DNA of 24,876 nucleotides from Treponema sp. UBA1793 (GTDB taxonomy: Bacteria; Spirochaetota; Spirochaetia; Treponematales; Treponemataceae): positions 20,001 through 44,876 of the forward strand of contig DCFX01000053.1 of the NCBI GenBank assembly GCA_002314445.1, in the 5' to 3' direction. Below, piece after piece: positions 1 through 6,077 of this stretch. A model generated the notes under the pieces. That model was not told the origin of the DNA. It saw only the letters and a list, made by a program, of their open reading frames with translations, and did not search any database. The stretch's first letter is position 1. Each line of letters opens with the position of its first letter. A program made the position numbers and the translations under genes.

Positions 1-22
1 TATAGAAGAAAGAGGTAAGAAA

Positions 23-331
23 ATGGGTAAACCTTCACATCACATTTTTGTATGCGGTTCATTCCGCATGAACGGAACACCTCAGGGCGTTTGCAGCAAA
101 GGCGGTTCAATGCAGCTGATGCAGTACCTTGAGCAGGAAATCGGAGACCGTGGGATTGATGCCGCAGTGTCGAGCACCGGTTGTCTCAAGTTGTGCGACC
201 GGGGGCCGGCTGTTATAGTCTATCCAGAGGGGTGGTACTACGGTCACATAGACAGCGAAGATGCGATGGATGCTGTCCTCGATTCAATCGAAAACGGCCG
301 CCCCGATGCTGTTCATTTGTTGTCCGATTGA
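23..331 (+). CDS. Thioredoxin-like [2Fe-2S] ferredoxin, nif-associated type
   Basis: A 102-residue electron-transfer protein of the thioredoxin-fold 2Fe-2S ferredoxin family. The four cluster cysteines are visible at C11 and C24, in a CGSFR...PQGVC context, and at C54 and C58, in STGCLKLC. This spacing resembles the Clostridium pasteurianum 2Fe ferredoxin, which belongs to a group often encoded in nif clusters and proposed to interact with the MoFe protein. The length is typical for the family. The ATG is preceded by an AGAGG-type ribosome site. No signal peptide is present, so it should be cytoplasmic. It is likely the last gene of a plus-strand operon that begins left of the window, and it converges on the molybdate transporter. 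The fold and cluster are secure. The nitrogenase link is inferred from family habits and from the neighbouring modABC and nifV-like genes. Confidence 0.9.
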   Translation: MGKPSHHIFVCGSFRMNGTPQGVCSKGGSMQLMQYLEQEIGDRGIDAAVSSTGCLKLCDRGPAVIVYPEGWYYGHIDSEDAMDAVLDSIENGRPDAVHLLSD

Positions 332-427
332 TTCGTGCTGCGGGGTTATTGATTAGTCTGTTTTCATACCTGTACGGAAATGAATCCGCCGTGCAGGCTG
401 AAATATGTTTCAGTTTCCTCCTGTTTT

Positions 428-467
428 GGGGAGTCTGTCTGAAGTTCCGGCAGATTCCCCCTTTATT
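428..467 (+). terminator. Probable terminator after the ferredoxin gene
   Basis: GGGGAGTCTG (428-437) pairs with CAGATTCCCC (451-460), ten pairs including one G-U, across a 13-nt loop. CTTTATT follows on the plus strand. The stem lies about 100 bp after the ferredoxin stop and touches the end of modC, so it may serve both convergent transcripts. The T-run is short. A smaller hairpin, CTGAAA/TTTCAG at 398-413, lies just before it. Confidence 0.45.
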
Positions 468-1524
468 CAACAAGAAACAGTATCGATTCAGGAGGAATGC
501 AGATTTTTTCAAGTGTGCCGTCTGCAGTGTCTTCGATATTGTTTGTTCCGCTGTCAACTGAAATTTTCCGTTCTATCGGTAACGATGCTCCGGAGATGGC
601 AATATATTCCGAAATGTCGAACGGAGAATTCCTCCGCTGCTTTACGGCGAACGTATAGCAATTAACAAAATCATACTGGTTTGCCTCGCGTATGTAGTGC
701 GCGCGGATTCCGACATATCCGTTTTTCTCAGGTACGTCTCTGGCTGTGTGCAAATCGATATTCCAGTCTTTAATAAAAATACTCTGTTTTCCGATACGTT
801 TATATTTTGCAATATTTTTACATCCTGTAAGACGCGCGGCATCGACTGTTTGCGGGTCGGCAAATACATCGCGGCATGTTCCTCTTCTGCATATCGTACC
901 GTCTGAAATAACGGCGATATTATCGCATATGCGGTATATTTCATCCCTGTTGTGCGAGACAAAAAGTACGGTTCCCTTAAAGTCTGAAATCATGTTTACA
1001 AGGTTCGTTTCAATCTGCTGCTTAATAAATGAATCAAGTGCGGAAAAAGGTTCGTCGAGCATTATTATTTCAGGATTGTTTACCATGATGCGTGCAAGTG
1101 CCGCACGCTGCTGCTGTCCGCCGCTCAGTTCGGGGCTTTTTCTGTCTGCCAGATCAGTGATTCCGAACTGTTCCAAGACTTCTTCCGTCTTTTTTTTGCG
1201 TTCTTCAGATGGCAGCCTGTGCAGGACAAGTTCGATGTTCTGCGCAATCGTCATAGAGGGAAATAACGCGTAGTTCTGGAAAAGAAATCCGCAGCCGCGT
1301 TTTCCCGGTTTTATATTGATATGTGCGTCGGAATCAAAAACGGTCTGCCCGTTGATTCTGATATATCCGCTGTCCGGTTTTTCAATTCCTGCAATGCATT
1401 TGAGCGTCATGCTTTTACCGCAGCCCGATGCGCCCAGTAATCCCATATGCTCACTTCCGGCGGAGAAAGATATATCGAGCGTAAAGTCGTGAAGTTTCTT
1501 TTTGATGGAGACGTCAATGCTCAT
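463..1524 (-). CDS. modC: Molybdate ABC transporter ATP-binding protein ModC
   Basis: A 353-residue ATPase that powers molybdate uptake through ModB. The nucleotide-binding domain fills about residues 1-230: Walker A GASGCGKS at 31-38, signature LSGGQ at 133-137, Walker B with D157 and catalytic E158, and switch His H191. The remaining ~120 residues fit a TOBE-type oxyanion-sensing region, but diverge enough that I cannot delimit it. The start at 1524 is chosen because its ATG overlaps the modB stop in an ATGA arrangement; a longer open frame running up to 1800 is only read-through of modB sequence in another frame. It is the last gene of the minus-strand operon modA-modB-modC. Assignment to molybdate rather than another oxyanion rests mainly on the ModB and ModA partners. 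Confidence 0.9.
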   Translation of the reverse strand: MSIDVSIKKKLHDFTLDISFSAGSEHMGLLGASGCGKSMTLKCIAGIEKPDSGYIRINGQTVFDSDAHINIKPGKRGCGFLFQNYALFPSMTIAQNIELVLHRLPSEERKKKTEEVLEQFGITDLADRKSPELSGGQQQRAALARIMVNNPEIIMLDEPFSALDSFIKQQIETNLVNMISDFKGTVLFVSHNRDEIYRICDNIAVISDGTICRRGTCRDVFADPQTVDAARLTGCKNIAKYKRIGKQSIFIKDWNIDLHTARDVPEKNGYVGIRAHYIREANQYDFVNCYTFAVKQRRNSPFDISEYIAISGASLPIERKISVDSGTNNIEDTADGTLEKICIPPESILFLVE

Positions 1525-2180
1525 TTTCTTTTGGTTCCCTGCCCCAGAATGTTCATAGCCGTAATGGTAATGAATGAAATGGCAACGATGATGACGACCC
1601 ACAGCAATGCGCGTTCCATATTTCCCCCGTATGCGGCGGACCAGATTGCGATTGGAATGGTTTCTGTCTTTCCGGGAATATCGCCGGCAAGCATAAGCGT
1701 CGCGCCGAATTCGCCCAGAGCCCTGGTAAATGCAAGAATCGTTCCCGCTGCAATGCCCGGCCTCGCGAGCGGAATCATTATACAGACAAATGTTTTCCAT
1801 TCGCTTATACCGAGCGTCCGGGCGGCGTCGAGTATCGATTTGTCAATCTGCTCGAAAGACGCGCGCACGGTTCTGTACACAAGAGGAAAGGCAACGACTG
1901 TAGCTGCGGCAACAGTTCCCTTCCAGTCAAAGACAATGCGTATTCCTGTTTTTAATAATACCTGCCCCAGGAATCCTTTCGTTCCGAATATACAGAGCAG
2001 AAAGAATCCCAGCACAGTGGGCGGCAGGACAAGCGGAAGCGTAAAAACGCCGTCTGCAGCTGCGCGCATTTTTCCCTGCAGGTGCACGACTCCCCATGCT
2101 GCGAGTGTGCCCAGAATAAATGCGAACACAGTTGCGTATGCTGATGCGCGGAGTGAAATATAAAGCGGCGTTAAGTCCAT
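1521..2180 (-). CDS. modB: Molybdate ABC transporter permease ModB
   Basis: A 219-residue inner-membrane permease with about five hydrophobic segments, the usual size for ModB. It carries the ATPase-contact (EAA) loop, visible as DAARTLGISEWKTF followed by IPLARPGI, and the characteristic ModB stretch LGEFGATLMLAGDIPGKTET. These motifs are much closer to ModB than to sulfate permeases by my reading. It sits 12 bp after the modA stop and overlaps the modC start by 4 bp, so the three genes are very probably one translationally coupled transcript. Confidence 0.93.
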   Translation of the reverse strand: MDLTPLYISLRASAYATVFAFILGTLAAWGVVHLQGKMRAAADGVFTLPLVLPPTVLGFFLLCIFGTKGFLGQVLLKTGIRIVFDWKGTVAAATVVAFPLVYRTVRASFEQIDKSILDAARTLGISEWKTFVCIMIPLARPGIAAGTILAFTRALGEFGATLMLAGDIPGKTETIPIAIWSAAYGGNMERALLWVVIIVAISFITITAMNILGQGTKRK

Positions 2181-2192
2181 AAGCAGCCGGCT

Positions 2193-2990
2193 CTATTTCG
2201 CTGCTGCGGAAAGAAAGCCGTACTTCGCGAAGACAGCGAGCGAGTCTTTACTGCACAGGAACGTGTAGAATGATTTTGCTCCTGCTTCGTTCTGTGTTGC
2301 CTTTATGACTGCAAGAGGATAGATAACCGGTTTATGGGAGCCGTCCGGAGCATTGCAGACAACAGTCACTTTATCCGATATGGCCGCATCTGTTGAATAG
2401 ACAATGCCCGCCTGAACTTCTCCCTGCTCGACATACGTAAGTACCTGCCGCACGTCTTTTGCAAAAACGAATTTACCGGCGGCAGAAAGGCTGTCCCATG
2501 TGCCGAGCGTTGTCAATGTTTCTTTCGCGTACGCACCTGCCGGTACGCTTTCCGGCTGCCCGACTGCAATCTGCTTAACGGAGCCGGACGAAAGAGAATC
2601 GAACGAAGTAACTGTACTCGTTCCGTCTTTCGGAGCAATAAGCACGACTTCATTTTTCAACAGATTCGTAACGGTGCCGTCCATGACAAGTCCTTCGTCA
2701 ACAAGAGTTTTCATATGAGATTCGGATGCGGAAAAGAAAATATCTGCAGGCGCTCCCTGCTCGATTTGACTCCGCAGAGAACCGGAAGAACCGTACACCG
2801 GCGTAATGGTAAGCGACGGATCTTTTTTGTTGTAAAGTACAATGATTTCATTCATTGCGTTGGTGAGACTTGCTGCTGCGGAAATAACAATCGTTCCGCC
2901 GCTCTCTTTTTTTGATGTACCTTTTGTTCCGCCGGCAAAAAGACATGTTGCTGCCAGCAGTACAAATAATACAGAAATAATCTTTTTCAT
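2193..2990 (-). CDS. modA: Molybdate-binding protein ModA
   Basis: A 265-residue periplasmic binding protein of the ModA family. The start is placed at the ATG at 2990, preceded by GGGAG at a 5-nt spacing and giving a clean MKKIISVLF signal sequence; upstream in-frame codons are not supported. The signal ends ATCLFAGG. Cleavage may be by signal peptidase I after LFA, or the Cys may be lipidated in the relaxed spirochaete manner. The mature part begins with the family pattern TIVISAAASLTNAMNEI, continues with YGSSGSLRSQIEQGAPADIFFSAS, and later has GIVYSTDA. These are standard ModA ligand-region features, where main-chain amides and Ser/Thr hydroxyls hold the oxyanion. It is the first gene of modABC and divergent from the nifV pair, consistent with molybdenum supply for nitrogenase. 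Confidence 0.93.
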   Translation of the reverse strand: MKKIISVLFVLLAATCLFAGGTKGTSKKESGGTIVISAAASLTNAMNEIIVLYNKKDPSLTITPVYGSSGSLRSQIEQGAPADIFFSASESHMKTLVDEGLVMDGTVTNLLKNEVVLIAPKDGTSTVTSFDSLSSGSVKQIAVGQPESVPAGAYAKETLTTLGTWDSLSAAGKFVFAKDVRQVLTYVEQGEVQAGIVYSTDAAISDKVTVVCNAPDGSHKPVIYPLAVIKATQNEAGAKSFYTFLCSKDSLAVFAKYGFLSAAAK

Positions 2991-3041
2991 GTATACTCCC
3001 TGCAACCCCGCCGTAAGCGTAAAAGATTTACCTCCATGTGT

Positions 3042-3061
3042 AAACTACATTTTTGTAGTTT
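3042..3061. promoter_or_regulatory. Perfect palindrome in the modA/nifV divergent region, candidate operator
   Basis: AAACTACA (3042-3049) and TGTAGTTT (3054-3061) are perfect inverted arms around TTTT. The palindrome lies about 50 bp upstream of modA and 40 bp upstream of the predicted promoter of the opposite gene pair, so one bound protein could affect both. The core TACA-N4-TGTA recalls BlaI/CopY-type operators, which normally have two central bases, and does not match the ModE box. On the plus strand it is followed by T's, but no gene upstream needs a terminator there. The binding protein is unknown. Confidence 0.5.
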
Positions 3062-3100
3062 TTTGCAATTCTTTTATTTAATAATTTTTCGGTGCACTCA

Positions 3101-3129
3101 TTGACGCTCACGTTGATGTGTACAATAAT
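3101..3129 (+). promoter_or_regulatory. Sigma-70-like promoter for the HEPN-like gene and nifV
   Basis: TTGACG (3101-3106) and AATAAT (3124-3129) each match the consensus at five of six positions and are separated by 17 bp. Transcription would start at about 3136, which is the A of the ATG of the next gene. That implies a leaderless or nearly leaderless message. Confidence 0.6.
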
Positions 3130-3135
3130 TACAGC

Positions 3136-3576
3136 ATGAAACAACAGATATCATCAGGTTCGTACGGACCGGTAGAAGGATGGGAAGAAAAATATTCTTC
3201 CGGAAACGGATACAGAAAAACAGCTCACAATGCACAGAACCGCACAGCTGTATTCACCCCGTCAATTATACGCAATATCTGTGCAATGGGTATTGAAGCA
3301 TATTTTATGGCCGTATTTATGCACCGCGGGCTGCTTCCGCGCAATCATACGATGCAGGATTTGCTGGAAGATGCGGAAAAACTGTTTTCCATCGAGCCCG
3401 GTCTTAAAAAGACGATGCTGAAAATAGACGATCAGATGCAGCTTTGCTCGCTTGAAAATTTCAAGCTGACCGATGCATCTCCCTGTGATGTGCCTGAGTT
3501 TCTGAAAGCTCTTGATGACGTCGCAGCTGTTGCGGACAGGGAGCTGGGTAATGAAAGGGAAACTGCGAATACTTGA
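3136..3576 (+). CDS. Small HEPN-like helical protein of unknown function, overlapping nifV
   Basis: About 146 residues, cytoplasmic, no signal peptide or membrane segment. I do not recognise it as a named family. The central stretch IRNICAMGIEAYFMAVFMHRGLLPRNHTMQDLLEDAEKL resembles the core of HEPN-type four-helix proteins (an A-x-E helix, then K/R-G, then H-x-hydrophobic before an acidic helix), but the catalytic R-x4-6-H motif of RNase HEPN proteins is not clear. The N-terminal part is rich in polar residues and reads GWEEKYSSGNGYRKTAHNAQNR. The start is uncertain: ATG 3136 and GTG 3118 are both in frame and neither has a Shine-Dalgarno sequence. ATG 3136 coincides with the predicted transcription start. 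The 3' end overlaps the nifV-like gene by 26 bp, so the two are surely co-transcribed and probably coupled. A role linked to homocitrate or nitrogenase is inference only. Confidence 0.7.
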   Translation: MKQQISSGSYGPVEGWEEKYSSGNGYRKTAHNAQNRTAVFTPSIIRNICAMGIEAYFMAVFMHRGLLPRNHTMQDLLEDAEKLFSIEPGLKKTMLKIDDQMQLCSLENFKLTDASPCDVPEFLKALDDVAAVADRELGNERETANT

Positions 3577-5080
3577 TACCACTCTCCGCGACGGAGATCA
3601 GACGGCAGGTTTCGCATTCACGCCGGAGCAGAAAGTGCATCTTGCACGGCTGCTCGACGCATGCGGCGCCGACTGTATAGAAGCCGGTTTCCCCTGTTCG
3701 TCCCCCGCCGATTATTCGTCCTGCCTTCAGATTGCCGGAGCCGGACTGTCTGCGGATATCGCCGTCATGACCCGCAGCATCGGTCCGGAAATAATAAAAA
3801 GTGCCGGCGTTTTTCTGGAAGCGCACAATACTTCCAAGGCCGTCCTTCACCTGACCGTTCCCGTCAGCAGGATTCAGATAGAAGCGAAGTTTCATAAAAC
3901 CGATGATGAAATCCTGAATCTTATAAAAGAATCAGTCTGTCTTGCCGCATCGCTTGTCAGTAATGTCGAAGCGGGTTTTGAGGATGCAACACGCGCCGAC
4001 AGGACGTTCCTTGCAGCATGCTGCCGCGCTGCCGTATCTTCCGGCGCATCGGTTATAAACATTGCAGACACGACCGGCTGCCTGCTGCCGGAAGAGTGTG
4101 GGGATCTTACGGACTTTCTCATGCGTGAGATTCCGGCTTTTGCGGACGGTAGCGTGCTCCTGAGCATTCACTGCCACAATGATCTGGGGCTTGCTCTTGC
4201 ATGTACGCTTGCTGCGGTAAAAGCCGGGGCGTCTCAGGCGGAAGTAACGGCCGCAGGCCTCGGCGAGCGGTGCGGGAACACGCCGCTTGAAGAACTTGTG
4301 CATGTGCTTTCATCACGACGCAGCGAATACGGTGTTACACACAATCTCAGGCCGGAACATTTTGCAGAACTTTTCCGCACGCTTTTTGCTTACTGCGGAA
4401 CGTCCTTCTCCCCGCTTAAACCCGTTACCGGCTGGAACAGCGATTCGCATGCCGCAGGACTTCATCAGCAGGGAATGAGCGTCAATCCCCGTTCATACAT
4501 TGAAAACCCTGCAGAACCGTATGGCATTGTGCACCGCCGCTTTGTGCTGAGCCGTCATTCCGGTAAGGCCGGCCTGCTTGCCGCAGTTAATGATTTGTGG
4601 GACGGCAGCATCAGCCTCACTGCAGAGCAGGCTGATTCGCTGCTCGCCCTCATAAAGATGTCGCCTGAAAATGAAACCGGAATTACATCGCTCTGCAGTA
4701 TGATGTACCGGCTCAAAATTACAAACACTGAACCGTTCATACCTCAGTCAATTACTGTGTCGTACAAAAACAACAGGTTCAGCGTGCAGGCTTCCGTACA
4801 GGGAATGATATTGAACGGCGGAGGCACTGCACTTGAACAGGCCGTACTTGACGCAGTAAACAAACTGTCTGCAAATCCGCTCTGTATAAAGGCAGTAAGC
4901 GTTTCGCGGTATGTGTCCGATGTATATGCGGAACCGGAAACGCGCGTATATGCGGAAATAACTGCAGAAAAAGAATGCAGGCTGTATGCCGTTTCCGCAT
5001 TCAAAAAAACGGAAGCCGATGCGCTTTTCTGCTGTCTCCTTGACGCCGTGAACAGCATCCTGGTCAGTTTTCCTCGCTGA
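3551..5080 (+). CDS. nifV: Homocitrate synthase NifV-type (2-isopropylmalate synthase family)
   Basis: A 509-residue enzyme of the DRE-TIM acyltransferase family, which condenses acetyl-CoA with a 2-oxo acid. Visible are ILDTTLRDGDQ (7-17), metal ligands HCHND (H207, H209) and GLGERCGN (236-243, N243). Then comes RFVLSRHSGKAG, where homologues usually read GKHSG. The C-terminal ~110 residues, with VQGMILNGGGTALEQAVLDAV, look like the LeuA regulatory/dimer domain. Total length is thus that of LeuA (about 510) and not of short NifV (about 380). The start at 3551 has AGGGAG seven bases upstream and gives the conserved N-terminus. Next to molybdate uptake and a nif-type ferredoxin, homocitrate for FeMo-cofactor is the likeliest product. 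Isopropylmalate or citramalate synthase remain possible. Confidence 0.65.
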   Translation: MKGKLRILDTTLRDGDQTAGFAFTPEQKVHLARLLDACGADCIEAGFPCSSPADYSSCLQIAGAGLSADIAVMTRSIGPEIIKSAGVFLEAHNTSKAVLHLTVPVSRIQIEAKFHKTDDEILNLIKESVCLAASLVSNVEAGFEDATRADRTFLAACCRAAVSSGASVINIADTTGCLLPEECGDLTDFLMREIPAFADGSVLLSIHCHNDLGLALACTLAAVKAGASQAEVTAAGLGERCGNTPLEELVHVLSSRRSEYGVTHNLRPEHFAELFRTLFAYCGTSFSPLKPVTGWNSDSHAAGLHQQGMSVNPRSYIENPAEPYGIVHRRFVLSRHSGKAGLLAAVNDLWDGSISLTAEQADSLLALIKMSPENETGITSLCSMMYRLKITNTEPFIPQSITVSYKNNRFSVQASVQGMILNGGGTALEQAVLDAVNKLSANPLCIKAVSVSRYVSDVYAEPETRVYAEITAEKECRLYAVSAFKKTEADALFCCLLDAVNSILVSFPR

Positions 5081-5084
5081 TGTA

Positions 5085-5951
5085 TTATTTTTCAAACAGT
5101 TCTATAAACCTGCCGGCAGGCGGAGAAAGATACCTGTCCTTTTTCCAGATGACGGCAATCTGCGTCATAAGTGCATCGCTTTCAATATCCTTGCACAGCA
5201 TGTCCGCCGGATTCAGGACGCGCAAAATCGATTTCGGCATAAGACCGACCCCGAATCCTTTTTTTGCCCAGATATACGTCGTGCGCGCGTCATCGTTGAT
5301 GCAGGCGATGAATGGTGCAAGATTTTCTGCCGAAAACGTTTCGCTGAATACCTGTTCATACCGGCGGTATATAATCAGCGGTGCTTCCGCAAGTTCCGCA
5401 AGCGTTATGAAATTTTTGTCCCTGCCGTATTCGTTTTCTTTCGTCATTACGGCTTCCATCGGTTCCCTGTCCGAAAAACGGCAGTTATACCTTTCACAGT
5501 GAAAGGGTGTCCGCACAATACCGATGTCGACTATTCCTTTTTCGACCATATCGATTATTGCAAACGTATTTCCTTCGTGAATTTCAAATCTGACGTCGGG
5601 ATAGTGTTTTGTGAATTCAAGCATGGCTTCATTCGGCAGAATACCGCCCGATGAAGATATTGCACCGACGGAGAGAATACCGCTCATACCTCTGCCGTAA
5701 TTCTGTACTTCCCGTTCCGTTGCAGTCGTCATGGCAAGAATCTGGTCTGCGCGTTTATATAAAAGCTGCCCTGCGTCTGTCAGTTCCGCATTCCGCGGTC
5801 CCCGTTTTATGAGCGTCACGCCGAGTTCTCGTTCAAGCGAGCTCAGTTCGTAGCTGAGCGGGGGCTGTGCAATATGCAGTTTGTTTGCCGCTGCCGTTAT
5901 CTGATGTTCTTCTGCAATCGCCATAAAATACCTGAGCTGTTTAAGGTTCAC
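5085..5951 (-). CDS. LysR-family transcriptional regulator
   Basis: A 288-residue regulator. The N-terminal winged helix-turn-helix is clear: LKQLRYFMAIAEEHQITAAANKLHIAQPPLSYELSSLERELGVTLIKRG, within residues 2-50. A linker helix follows, then a substrate-binding-like effector domain from about residue 90. The start is a GTG at 5951, chosen because GGGAGGAG lies just upstream and because the longer frame adds 15 unconserved residues. It converges on the nifV-like gene with only 4 bp between stops and is divergent from the ABC exporter pair, the usual geometry for a LysR regulator and its target. An ATAC-N7-GTAT box lies between them. The effector is not predictable from sequence. Confidence 0.93.
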   Translation of the reverse strand: MNLKQLRYFMAIAEEHQITAAANKLHIAQPPLSYELSSLERELGVTLIKRGPRNAELTDAGQLLYKRADQILAMTTATEREVQNYGRGMSGILSVGAISSSGGILPNEAMLEFTKHYPDVRFEIHEGNTFAIIDMVEKGIVDIGIVRTPFHCERYNCRFSDREPMEAVMTKENEYGRDKNFITLAELAEAPLIIYRRYEQVFSETFSAENLAPFIACINDDARTTYIWAKKGFGVGLMPKSILRVLNPADMLCKDIESDALMTQIAVIWKKDRYLSPPAGRFIELFEK

Positions 5952-5977
5952 GGCTCCTCCCTGTGAAACTAAAATAC

Positions 5978-5992
5978 ATACATGTTTTGTAT
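5978..5992. promoter_or_regulatory. LysR-type binding box (ATAC-N7-GTAT)
   Basis: ATAC (5978-5981) and GTAT (5989-5992) flank seven bases and satisfy the T-N11-A rule for LysR proteins. The centre at 5985 is about 65 bp upstream of the predicted exporter transcription start near 6050, the classic position of a LysR recognition site. It is 27 bp upstream of the lysR start codon, so autoregulation is plausible. Confidence 0.6.
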
Positions 5993-6014
5993 ACATTACC
6001 GTTAAAATATGTAT

Positions 6015-6043
6015 TTGTTATATATCACCTGATTCAATATACT
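6015..6043 (+). promoter_or_regulatory. Promoter for the ABC exporter pair
   Basis: TTGTTA (6015-6020) and TATACT (6038-6043) are separated by 17 bp, matching the consensus at four and five of six positions. The weak -35 fits a promoter that needs an activator. A start near 6050 would leave a leader of about 28 nt containing a GTGGAG ribosome site before the ATG at 6078. Confidence 0.5.
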
Positions 6044-6077
6044 GTAAATAATTACAATTTGCAGTGGAGTTATACAG

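Noticed and set aside
213..557. 114-codon minus-strand frame across the ferredoxin/modC gap
   Set aside because: It spans the antisense of ferredoxin, a terminator-like hairpin and the end of modC, and shows no family signal or ribosome site.
1525..1800. N-terminal extension of modC in an open frame reaching 1800
   Set aside because: It lies wholly within modB in another frame, has no family similarity, and the ATGA overlap at 1521-1524 gives a proper ModC start.
1447..2163. 238-codon open frame on the plus strand opposite modB/modC
   Set aside because: It is antisense to well-recognised mod genes, with no family resemblance; an overprinting artefact.
3042..3061. Palindrome read as an intrinsic terminator on the plus strand
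   Set aside because: T's follow it, but no plus-strand gene ends upstream and the stem is AT-rich; an operator fits the location better.
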